A stretch of DNA of 13,014 nt from an uncultured Thermomicrobiales bacterium (GTDB lineage Bacteria > Chloroflexota > Chloroflexia > Thermomicrobiales > UBA6265), in the NCBI GenBank assembly GCA_902806365.1, contig CADCWJ010000807.1, forward strand, positions 1-13,014, read 5' to 3'. Both the position numbers and the translations under genes were made by a program. The notes under the pieces were generated by a model. That model had not been told where the DNA came from and searched no databases. It was given only the letters and a program-made list of their open reading frames with translations. This document shows positions 6,620-13,014 of this stretch, piece by piece (the first letter of the stretch is position 1; each line of letters opens with the position of its first letter).

Positions 6620-9070
6620 TCATGCCCGTAGCGCTCCGCCGACCCGCTGTGCCAGCGTCTTCTCGATTCGCTTGCGGCCCTTGGCCAGCTCAGTGTCGGT
6701 CAGTGCCCGGTCGGGAGCGGTGAAGGTAAGGCGGAACGCCAGGCTCTTCTTGTCGTCTCCGAGCTGTGGACCCTCGAACACGTCAAACAAGGCTACCCCG
6801 GTCACCAGTGGACCGGCTCCCGCGAGCAGCGCCTCCCGAACATCAGCGGCGCTCGTCGTGCGATCGACGATGATCGCGAAGTCCTGTTCTACCGGCAGGA
6901 ACCGGTCGACCCTGACGTTTCGAGCGGTTTCGCTGGCGGAAGGGGCAAGCAGGCGCTCCAGGTCGATCTCGGCAACGGTCAGGCGGGTATCCGTGATGCC
7001 CATTGATGCGGCGAGGTCCGGGCGAACCTCTCCGACCACGCCGAGCCGTTGCCCATCGATTGTCAGTTCGGCCGATCTGCCCGGGTGAAGCGCCGGGTGG
7101 CTCAGGGCTTTCCACGACAAAGCCGAGACCGAGTGCCGGCGCAGCACGGTTTCGACAACTCCTTTCACGTCGAAGAAGTCAAGTTGATCGCCGTCACCCA
7201 CCGTCGGGCTGAACCGATCGAACGTCTGACGCGCTCCGGCAAAGGCGATGCCGAGCGTCGACGGTTCGGATGGCTGCCGCCCGCGACCTTTGCCAAGGTA
7301 GACATGCCCGATCTCGAACAGGCGAACCGATCGTTCGTGTTTCAGATTTTCGCTGACGGAGCGAACAAGGCCCGGAATGATGGACGGGCGGAGGATATCG
7401 TGGTCAGCGGGAATCGCGTTGCGCAGCCGGATGAGCGAGCCGGCATCGATCGCGTGTGCCAACCCCTGCTCCGGGGTCAGTCCCCAGCGATCGAGCTCGT
7501 GAGTGGACAGCGTGACGTACCCCCTGCACTCGTACCCGCCTGCCGCCACCATGAGCTGCCGGACGCTTCGCTCCATGACAAAGGTCGCGTCTCGTTCCAC
7601 GGCAGGTGTGGTACCGGTCGGCAAGGTTGGCGGCAGTGCATCGTAGCCCACGACCCGGGCGATCTCCTCGATCACGTCCTCCGGTAGCCGCACGTCGCTT
7701 CGCCATGATGGAACCACGACGGAGAGCTCATCGGCGTTGTCCTCCAGCGTCACGTTGAAGCCGAGTCGCGTGAGGCCCCCGCGGAAGATATCGCGATCGA
7801 CCGGGATCCCGAGCACCCGCTCTATCCGCGAGACCGGAAACGAAATCGAGCGCAGCGGCTCCGGCGAGGGGTAGACATCCTGGACACTGCGGATGGATGC
7901 TCCCGGGCACAGGTCAAGAATGAGGCGTGCCGCCCGAGCCGCCCCGACACCTGCCAGTTCCGGGTCGATGCCGCGCTCGAACCGCGCCGAGGCGTCGGTC
8001 CGGAGCTTGAGCGACCTGGCCGTGCGCCGGACCGACTTCATCTCGAAGTGCGCGGACTCCAGCAGAATGCTCGTGGTCGAGTCGACGATCTCGCTGTTGA
8101 GTGCACCGATCACTCCAGCGATCGCGACCGGCTTGCTCGCGTCGGTGATCAGCAGCGTTTCCGCCGGAAGTGTCCGGACCTGGTGATCGAGCGTCTCCAC
8201 GACTTCACCCGGAGTCGACCGGCGCACCTCGATCCTCTCGCCGTCCAGAAACTGAAGATCGAAGGCATGAAGGGGCTGCCCGACTTCGAGCATGACATAG
8301 TTCGTGGCATCGACCAGATTGTTCACTGGGCGCAGGCCGGCCGCGGTCAAACGTCGTGCTAGCCACGGCGGCGACGGCTCGACGCAGACGCCGTCGATCA
8401 CGACGGCGATGTAGCGAGCGCAGAGGTCGTCCGCCTGGATCGAAACCAGCGCCTCCGAAGGGGAAGACGCGTCGAGATCGATCGTTTCGATCTCCGCCAA
8501 TGGCGCATCCGTCATCGCCGCCGCTTCGCGGGCGATCCCGCGGATCGAGAAGGCATGGACCAGGTTCGGCGTGATCTCGAACTCGATGACTGTGTCCCCG
8601 AGCCAGTCTCGCAGTGGGGCACCGACCGGTGCATCGTCCTCCAGGACCAGGATTCCCTCATGCTCCTCGGACAGGCCCAACTCCTTCTCCGAGCAGACCA
8701 TCCCTTCGGACCGGATGCCCCTGATCGAGCCCGGCTTGAGTGTCTTGTATTTGATCCCTTCGGCATGGGCGTCGATCAGTCGCGCGCCGGCCAGCGCCAG
8801 CGCCACCTTTTGGCCCTGGGCGATATTCGGGGCGCCGGTCACCACCGTCAGGCGATGCTCACCAGCCACCACGTCTGCCAGCACGAGCCGGTCCGCGTCC
8901 GGATGGGGTGAGACACCCAGCACCTCGCCGACAAAGACGTTCGTCCACTCTGCGCCAATCGCCGTCATGCGCTCGGCTTCGAGCCCGGACATCGTCAGCT
9001 CGTGCGCCATTCGTTCTGGCGGAAGATCCGTCTTCACGAGCTCGGTCAGCCAGCTATACGGGACATTCAT
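6620..9070 (-). CDS. pheT: Phenylalanine--tRNA ligase beta subunit
   Basis: This 816-residue protein is the beta half of the alpha2-beta2 PheRS, a cytoplasmic enzyme that charges tRNA-Phe. The full bacterial domain order is visible. An N-terminal tRNA-binding OB fold (about 40-150) contains VGEVLGVSPHPDADRL. The B3/B4 editing domain (about 215-365), with LRPVNNLVDATNYVM, hydrolyses mischarged Tyr-tRNA. The B5 domain (about 405-475) has the acidic stretch RSDVRLPEDVIEEIARVVGYD. A catalytic-like core containing HPGRSAEL (662-669) follows, and then a C-terminal anticodon-binding FDX-ACB domain (about 723-815). It starts 33 bp after the pheS stop. An AAGGA sequence about ten bases upstream of the ATG serves as ribosome-binding site. 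The gene is complete and shows nothing unusual. Confidence 0.98.
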   Translation of the reverse strand: MNVPYSWLTELVKTDLPPERMAHELTMSGLEAERMTAIGAEWTNVFVGEVLGVSPHPDADRLVLADVVAGEHRLTVVTGAPNIAQGQKVALALAGARLIDAHAEGIKYKTLKPGSIRGIRSEGMVCSEKELGLSEEHEGILVLEDDAPVGAPLRDWLGDTVIEFEITPNLVHAFSIRGIAREAAAMTDAPLAEIETIDLDASSPSEALVSIQADDLCARYIAVVIDGVCVEPSPPWLARRLTAAGLRPVNNLVDATNYVMLEVGQPLHAFDLQFLDGERIEVRRSTPGEVVETLDHQVRTLPAETLLITDASKPVAIAGVIGALNSEIVDSTTSILLESAHFEMKSVRRTARSLKLRTDASARFERGIDPELAGVGAARAARLILDLCPGASIRSVQDVYPSPEPLRSISFPVSRIERVLGIPVDRDIFRGGLTRLGFNVTLEDNADELSVVVPSWRSDVRLPEDVIEEIARVVGYDALPPTLPTGTTPAVERDATFVMERSVRQLMVAAGGYECRGYVTLSTHELDRWGLTPEQGLAHAIDAGSLIRLRNAIPADHDILRPSIIPGLVRSVSENLKHERSVRLFEIGHVYLGKGRGRQPSEPSTLGIAFAGARQTFDRFSPTVGDGDQLDFFDVKGVVETVLRRHSVSALSWKALSHPALHPGRSAELTIDGQRLGVVGEVRPDLAASMGITDTRLTVAEIDLERLLAPSASETARNVRVDRFLPVEQDFAIIVDRTTSAADVREALLAGAGPLVTGVALFDVFEGPQLGDDKKSLAFRLTFTAPDRALTDTELAKGRKRIEKTLAQRVGGALRA

Positions 9071-9103
9071 CGGTCATCGTTCCTTCGATCGGGCCGCTTG
9101 CGA

Positions 9104-10192
9104 TCACCCGCGATTGAGAGCCGATACGCAGGTTCCCGCCGCGAACCTGCGGAGAAACCGGATGTCGTTGGCGGCGAATGCCCGGACGTCGTCGACGCCA
9201 TGCTTCATCATGATCAGCCGCTCGATGCCGAGGCCGAAGGCGAACCCGGTGTACACGTCGGGATCGTAGCCCACCCCTCGCAGCACGTTTGGATGGACCA
9301 TGCCGGCACCACCCATCTCCAGCCAGCCGGTGTGCTTGCACACCCGGCAGCCCTTTCCCTCGCAGATCGCGCAATCGACCGCGAACTCCACGCCCGGTTC
9401 GACGAACGGGAAGAAATCGCACCGGAACCGGATCCGCCGTTCCGGTCCGAAGAGCTGGCGGGCAAGCTCCTGGAGGACTCCCTTGAGGTCGGTCATCGTG
9501 ATCCGGGTGTCGACCGCCAGACCCTCGAGCTGGGTGAACTGCCACTCGTGCGAGGCATCCTGCGCCTCGAAACGGAACGCCTTGCCGGGCACGATCACCC
9601 GAATCGGCGGCTTGCTTCGTTCCATCGTTCGCGCCTGCATCGGAGAGGTGTGCGTCCGGAGGACCAGCTCGGCTTCCGGGTCATCGATGATGATCGTGTC
9701 CCAGACGTCGCGGGCGGGATGGTCGGCGGGAATGTTGAGCAGATCGAAGTTGTAGCGCCCGGTCTCTACTTCGGGGCCGAAGACGGCCCGGAACCCCAGC
9801 AGCGCGAAGATCTCGATCAGCTCGTCGATCATCTCCGACACCGGATGCACGGTGCCGACAAGCGGCTGCCGTCCCGGTAGCGTGATGTCGAGCGCATCGT
9901 CGCTCAGACGCCGTGCGAGATCTTCCCGATGGAGACGTTCCTGAACGGGCCGGAAGGCAGATTCCAGCTCGTTGCGGAAGGCTTGCGCCGCCCGTCCCGC
10001 CGCCGGACGCTGCTCCGCCGGAAGCGCGCCGAGCCGCCGCAGGAGCGCCGTTACCTTGCCTTTCGGGCCGACGAACTCGCGCTCCCAATCAGTCGCACGC
10101 GCGCTGGAATCCAGGGCATCCAGGCGTGCGATCGCCTCATCTCGAAGCTCGTCGATCTCCGTTGTCAGCCCGTGCAACTCTTGCGTCTTCAT
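9104..10192 (-). CDS. pheS: Phenylalanine--tRNA ligase alpha subunit
   Basis: This is the 362-residue catalytic subunit of PheRS, which activates phenylalanine and transfers it to tRNA-Phe together with PheT. An N-terminal coiled-coil arm (about 1-95) precedes the class II synthetase core. Motif 2 surrounds GKAFRFEAQDASHEWQF (203-219), and motif 3 is FGLGIERL (319-326). The substrate-pocket region GVEFAVDC..., ending in GGAGMVHP, is intact. Four cysteines (C274, C277, C282, C285) in the insertion CAICEGKGCRVC look like a zinc knuckle. Similar knuckles occur in a subset of bacterial PheS proteins. The ATG at 10192 is preceded by GGGAG, and the protein begins as PheS should (MKTQELHGL). The frame stays open without a stop through the T-box leader to 10471, which could mislead automatic start calling. 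Confidence 0.97.
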   Translation of the reverse strand: MKTQELHGLTTEIDELRDEAIARLDALDSSARATDWEREFVGPKGKVTALLRRLGALPAEQRPAAGRAAQAFRNELESAFRPVQERLHREDLARRLSDDALDITLPGRQPLVGTVHPVSEMIDELIEIFALLGFRAVFGPEVETGRYNFDLLNIPADHPARDVWDTIIIDDPEAELVLRTHTSPMQARTMERSKPPIRVIVPGKAFRFEAQDASHEWQFTQLEGLAVDTRITMTDLKGVLQELARQLFGPERRIRFRCDFFPFVEPGVEFAVDCAICEGKGCRVCKHTGWLEMGGAGMVHPNVLRGVGYDPDVYTGFAFGLGIERLIMMKHGVDDVRAFAANDIRFLRRFAAGTCVSALNRG

Positions 10193-10264
10193 GCTCGCTC
10201 TCCCGATCCACTCCGCTGCCGTTATCGGAGGCTGGACCGCCACGCGGAAACCCGTACCGCACGC

Positions 10265-10291
10265 AAAAATCCCCTCGCCAGGGACGAGGGG
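10265..10291 (-). terminator. T-box intrinsic terminator before pheS
   Basis: CCCCTCG (10291-10285) and CGAGGGG (10277-10271) form a perfect 7-bp GC-rich stem with a TCCCTGG loop, followed by ATTTTT. It begins only a few bases after the T-box sequence, so formation of the T-box antiterminator would compete with it. This is a standard attenuator arrangement acting at the level of transcription. Confidence 0.88.
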
Positions 10292-10548
10292 TCGCCACGC
10301 GGTACCACCCTGATTCTTCGCTCCCTTGGGAACGAAGCGCTTGTGCGCCATCCGTGCAGACGGACGGCTGTGCTCCGCTACGGGAGAGCAACCCGGACTC
10401 CTACTCACACCGCCTGGGTGCGTTCGGGGTCCAGCTCGGGAGGGAATTGCCGGAGCGAGGTGCCGATCCACTCACAGTCGGGGATGGATCTTCCTGATGG
10501 ACTCGCACGTCCGGCCTGTCTCCGTCATCGCCGAAGCAGGATTCACTT
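10265..10548 (-). ncRNA. T-box riboswitch, phenylalanine-specific (UUC), upstream of pheST-hisD
   Basis: This cis-acting leader senses uncharged tRNA-Phe. The hallmark T-box AGGGTGGTACCGCG lies at 10311-10298. Its TGGT (10307-10304) can pair with a tRNA 3' end ACCA, which fits the A73 discriminator of tRNA-Phe. Stem I can be drawn as follows: GGAG (10523-10520) pairs with CTCC (10442-10439), CCGGA (10514-10510) with TCCGG (10454-10450), and GCGAG (10506-10502) with CTCGC (10459-10455). The internal loop between the first two helices exposes TTC (10446-10444), a Phe codon, on its 3' side, where the specifier belongs. A 9-bp hairpin at 10368-10347 fits stem III. A further hairpin (10337-10316) precedes the T-box. 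An intrinsic terminator follows. The logic is the classical one: uncharged tRNA-Phe stabilises the antiterminator, and transcription then continues into pheS. Confidence 0.93.
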
Positions 10549-10554
10549 GGCCAC

Positions 10555-10560
10555 AGTATA
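10555..10560 (-). promoter_or_regulatory. -10 element of the pheS leader promoter
   Basis: TATACT on the minus strand at 10560-10555 is one base from the TATAAT consensus. It would start transcription near 10548, just before T-box stem I. No good -35 hexamer is visible at 16-18 bases upstream, where AGGTCG is the nearest candidate. The position relative to the riboswitch supports the call. Confidence 0.55.
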
Positions 10561-10594
10561 GCAATTGCCGCCCGGATCGACCTACGGTGCCCCG

Positions 10595-10600
10595 TATACT
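10595..10600 (+). promoter_or_regulatory. -10 element for eno
   Basis: TATACT lies on the plus strand about 50 bases before the eno start codon, giving a predicted 5' UTR of roughly 44 bases. The -35 region is not recognisable. It is the same hexamer as the divergent pheS -10, and the two lie only 34 bp apart, so the promoters are nearly back to back. Together with the T-box leader this accounts for the 458-bp non-coding stretch between pheS and eno (10193-10650). Confidence 0.45.
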
Positions 10601-10650
10601 GGCGGACGGGTTGTCGATCGAGGAGAAACCGGGGTACAGGTGAAGAACGC

Positions 10651-11931
10651 GTGAACAGTCAGATCCAATCGGTTCATGGCCGCGAGATCCTGGATTCCCG
10701 GGGGAACCCGACCGTTGAGGTAGATGTTGCGCTCGTCGGCGGCGCGGCTGGTCGTGCTGCCGTGCCGTCCGGCGCGTCCACCGGCGCCTACGAGGCGATC
10801 GAGCTTCGTGATGGGGATGCAGCACGCTACGGTGGCAAGGGTGTGCTCTCGGCGGTGGAGCACGTCAACGGGGAACTCGCCGAGGTCGTCGTCGGGTTGG
10901 ACGCGTTCGACCAGGCGGGCGTCGATGGCGCCATGCGCGATGCTGACGGCACGCCAAACAAGAGCAGGCTCGGCGCGAACGCCATGCTTGGTGTCTCGCT
11001 CGCGGTCGCCCGCGCAGCGGCAGGCGAAGCTGGCTTGCCGCTCTATCGCTACCTGGGCGGTCCCAACGCGCGCACCCTTCCCATCCCGATGATGAACATC
11101 CTGAACGGCGGCAAGCACGCCGAAGGCTCCAGCGTCGACATGCAGGAGTTCATGGTGATGCCGATCGGCGCCACCAGCTTCCGCGAGGGACTCCGCTGGG
11201 GAACGGAGATCTTTCATACCCTGAAGAAGGCACTGGCCGCGCGAGGGCTGAACACCAACGTCGGCGACGAAGGCGGTTACGCTCCAAGCCTCGGCTCCAA
11301 CGAGGAAGCACTCCAAATCATTGTCGAGGCGATCGAGACGGCTGGGTACCGGCCCGGCGAGGACATTGTGATCGCGCTCGACCCAGCCGCCTCCGAGTAT
11401 TACGGGAACGGTGTCTATACCCTGAAAGGAGAGGGACGCGCATTCAGCGGTCCGGAGATGAACGCGTTCCTGATCGACTGGACCAATCGCTATCCGATTG
11501 CCTCGATCGAAGACGGTCTCGCCGAAGATGACTGGGCGACCTGGACGGCGCTGACGGCGGACATTGGATCATCGATCCAGCTCGTTGGCGACGATCTCTA
11601 CGTCACGAACACCGAGCGCCTGCAACGTGGGATCGACGAACGGGCCGGCAACGCGATCCTGGTCAAGCTTAACCAGATCGGGACGCTCAGCGAAACACTC
11701 GACGCCATCGAGTTGGCTCATCGCGCCGGATTCCGTTCCGTGACCTCACATCGATCCGGCGAGACCGACGACACGTTCATCGCCGACCTGGCCGTTGCCA
11801 CCAACGCCGGGCAGATCAAGACCGGCGCGCCATCCCGCGTCGATCGCGTCGCAAAGTACAACCAGCTCCTCCGGATCGAGGAAGAACTCGGGGATCTCGC
11901 CCGCTATCCTGGACGCGCTGCACTGAGGTGA
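10651..11931 (+). CDS. eno: Enolase
   Basis: Enolase interconverts 2-phosphoglycerate and phosphoenolpyruvate in glycolysis and gluconeogenesis. In bacteria it may also join the RNA degradosome. The 426-residue length is typical. The N-terminal block REILDSRGNPTVEVDV (11-26) and the SGAST loop (40-44) are intact. The general-acid E207 lies in NVGDEGGYAP. The Mg2+ ligands are D244 (ALDPAASE), E287 (SIEDGL) and D314 (VGDDLYVTN). The catalytic base K339 is in LVKLNQIGTLSET. The family signature runs SHRSGETDDTFIADL (366-380), and K390 is in place. Translation starts at GTG, with AGGTGAAG 5-12 bases upstream. It is divergent from the pheST-hisD operon and convergent with gpmI. Confidence 0.98.
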   Translation: MNSQIQSVHGREILDSRGNPTVEVDVALVGGAAGRAAVPSGASTGAYEAIELRDGDAARYGGKGVLSAVEHVNGELAEVVVGLDAFDQAGVDGAMRDADGTPNKSRLGANAMLGVSLAVARAAAGEAGLPLYRYLGGPNARTLPIPMMNILNGGKHAEGSSVDMQEFMVMPIGATSFREGLRWGTEIFHTLKKALAARGLNTNVGDEGGYAPSLGSNEEALQIIVEAIETAGYRPGEDIVIALDPAASEYYGNGVYTLKGEGRAFSGPEMNAFLIDWTNRYPIASIEDGLAEDDWATWTALTADIGSSIQLVGDDLYVTNTERLQRGIDERAGNAILVKLNQIGTLSETLDAIELAHRAGFRSVTSHRSGETDDTFIADLAVATNAGQIKTGAPSRVDRVAKYNQLLRIEEELGDLARYPGRAALR

Positions 11932-11945
11932 TCCGGGCCGGGACA

Positions 11946-11964
11946 GGCGCTGTCGAGCAGTGCC
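11946..11964. terminator. Stem-loop after eno, possible terminator
   Basis: GGCGCTG (11946-11952) and CAGTGCC (11958-11964) form a 7-bp stem with one G-T wobble and a TCGAG loop, 14 bases after the eno stop. Only AATTGCAATG follows, so there is no proper T tract. It may stop or slow transcription between the convergent eno and gpmI genes. The remainder of the 102-bp spacer has nothing else recognisable. Confidence 0.35.
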
Positions 11965-12033
11965 AATTGCAATGTCACCACGGTGAGCAGCCGAGCGGCG
12001 ATCGTTCACTGCGCCATGATCTCACCAGACGAC

Positions 12034-13014
12034 TCACGGCTTGATGAGGCTCACCTGCGTCATGTCGGCTGGCGGAGTGAGATCGAGCAGGTCCAGGACT
12101 GTAGGTGCAACGGCGCTCAGCACGCCGTCCGGTCGCAGCATGGCATGGCGCAACCGGTGGTTGTCCGGCGCGACAAGCACGACCGGCACCGGGTTGGTCG
12201 TGTGTGCCGTGAAAGGTCCGCTGGTCACCGGGTCGATCATCATCTCGGCGTTGCCGTGGTCCGCCGTGACGATCGCCGTGCCTCTGGCCGAGGCCAGCGC
12301 CTCCAGGATCGGGCCGAGGCAGGCATCGACGGTCCCGACCGCCCGCACCGCTGCGTCGAGGACACCGGTGTGCCCCACCATGTCGCAGTTGGCGAAATTG
12401 ACGATGATGAAGTCATGCTCGCCCGCTGCGATCGCCCGGACCACGCCATCGCGGACGGCCGGAGCGCTCATCTCCGGCTGCAGGTCGTACGTCGCGACCT
12501 TCGGCGATGGCACCAGCGAGCGATCCTCCCCTGGAAACGGCGCTTCCCGGCCTCCGTTGAGGAAGAACGTGACGTGCGCATACTTCTCGGTCTCCGCCGT
12601 GTGGAGCTGAGTCAGCCCGGCGTCGCTGATCGCCTTGGCCAGCGGCTCCCGCACATCGTGCGGGGGAAAGGCCACGTCGACGGACAGCGTCGGGTCGTAC
12701 GTCGTCATCGTCACAATCGTCGCCGGGCGCTCGTAATCGCCCCGGTCGAACCCGGAGAAGTCCGCAACGGATAACGCCTCGGTCAGTTGCCGGCCGCGGT
12801 CCGAACGGAAATTGAAGATGATCGCCGTGTCTTCCTTGCGAAGCCGGGTGGCCGCACCGGAAGGGTCGGGAATCACCATCGGCTCGATGAACTCGTCGGT
12901 TCGCCCGCGCTCGTACGCGGACCTGACCGTGCTCATCGCGGTCTCGGCTCGATGCCCTTCACCATGCACGATTGCGTTGAATGCCGCCTGGGTGCGCTCC
13001 CAGCGGTGGTCGCG
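12034..13014 (-). CDS. gpmI: 2,3-bisphosphoglycerate-independent phosphoglycerate mutase, C-terminal part
   Basis: This is the last 326 residues of a protein that normally has about 510-540, so the N-terminus lies beyond the right window edge. The frame is open to the final base, and its first visible residues are RDHRWERTQAAFNAIVHGEG, an internal GpmI sequence. The GTG at 12969 is therefore not a start. The enzyme interconverts 3- and 2-phosphoglycerate using two Mn2+ ions. Recognisable blocks are FNFRSDRGRQL, VTMTTYDP, KYAHVTFFLNGG, then PSPKVATYDLQPEMSA, VNFANCDMVGHTG, TADHGNAE and FTAHTTNPVPVV. The last three carry the Asp and His metal ligands. The phosphoserine nucleophile is in the missing part. 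It converges on eno, the next step of the pathway, instead of sharing an operon with it. Confidence 0.96.
   Translation of the reverse strand, partial: RDHRWERTQAAFNAIVHGEGHRAETAMSTVRSAYERGRTDEFIEPMVIPDPSGAATRLRKEDTAIIFNFRSDRGRQLTEALSVADFSGFDRGDYERPATIVTMTTYDPTLSVDVAFPPHDVREPLAKAISDAGLTQLHTAETEKYAHVTFFLNGGREAPFPGEDRSLVPSPKVATYDLQPEMSAPAVRDGVVRAIAAGEHDFIIVNFANCDMVGHTGVLDAAVRAVGTVDACLGPILEALASARGTAIVTADHGNAEMMIDPVTSGPFTAHTTNPVPVVLVAPDNHRLRHAMLRPDGVLSAVAPTVLDLLDLTPPADMTQVSLIKP

Noticed and set aside
5734..6723. Long plus-strand open frame antisense to hisD and the end of pheT
   Set aside because: It mirrors hisD, which has all catalytic residues. The translation is rich in Arg, Asp, His and Gly with no domain, which is typical of antisense frames in GC-rich DNA.
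9002..9880. Long plus-strand open frame antisense to pheS and pheT
   Set aside because: It covers two clear synthetase genes, has no ribosome-binding site or domain, and shows low-complexity composition.
11970..11986. TCACC/GGTGA inverted repeat after eno
   Set aside because: The loop would be two bases and no T-run follows. The nearby 7-bp stem-loop is the better candidate.
11983..12774. Plus-strand open frame antisense to gpmI
   Set aside because: gpmI motifs are unmistakable on the minus strand, and the antisense translation matches no family I know.
1..13014. Mobile elements, CRISPR, tRNA genes, attachment sites, defence systems
   Set aside because: No transposase, integrase, repeat array, cloverleaf or defence domain could be recognised on either strand. 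Gene content is core housekeeping and envelope.

Overview
The window is a 13 kb stretch of high-GC bacterial chromosome, densely coded on both strands. It is almost entirely housekeeping and cell-envelope genes. No mobile element, CRISPR array, tRNA, rRNA or prophage gene could be recognised. The combination of a T-box leader, an LprG/P55-like lipoprotein-transporter pair, GTG/TTG starts and high GC suggests a Gram-positive-like (monoderm) high-GC lineage. My best guess is Chloroflexota (Thermomicrobia-like), with Actinomycetota the main alternative. This is inference from gene content, not from a marker comparison.

Layout from left to right. (1) Positions 15-2325, minus strand: a lipoprotein of the LppX/LprAFG family followed, with a 23-bp overlap, by a 14-helix MFS exporter. 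Order, family and sequence motifs match the mycobacterial lprG-Rv1410c (P55) lipid-export operon. (2) Positions 2604-5045, plus strand: a membrane-anchored PP2C-type Ser/Thr phosphatase, a metal-dependent amidohydrolase and ruvA. They are tightly packed, and the amidohydrolase and ruvA share an ATGA overlap, so they probably form one operon behind a promoter near 2511-2540. (3) Positions 5215-10560, minus strand: pheS, pheT and hisD behind a leader that is a clear phenylalanine T-box riboswitch. It has a UUC specifier, a T-box with UGGU, and an intrinsic terminator. (4) Positions 10595-11931, plus strand: eno, divergent from the pheS leader. (5) Positions 12034-13014, minus strand: the C-terminal part of gpmI, convergent with eno and running off the right edge.

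How the genes work together. The T-box should couple transcription of both PheRS subunits, and by read-through hisD, to the level of uncharged tRNA-Phe. This would be cross-pathway control of the last step of histidine synthesis. Eno and GpmI catalyse consecutive steps of lower glycolysis but face each other rather than sharing a transcript. The lipoprotein and MFS protein are expected to act as a lipid extraction and export pair at the cell surface.

Nothing here is a strong candidate for a wholly new system. The points most worth a second look are the LprG/P55-like operon, the Phe T-box operon that includes hisD, and the phosphatase-amidohydrolase-ruvA cluster.
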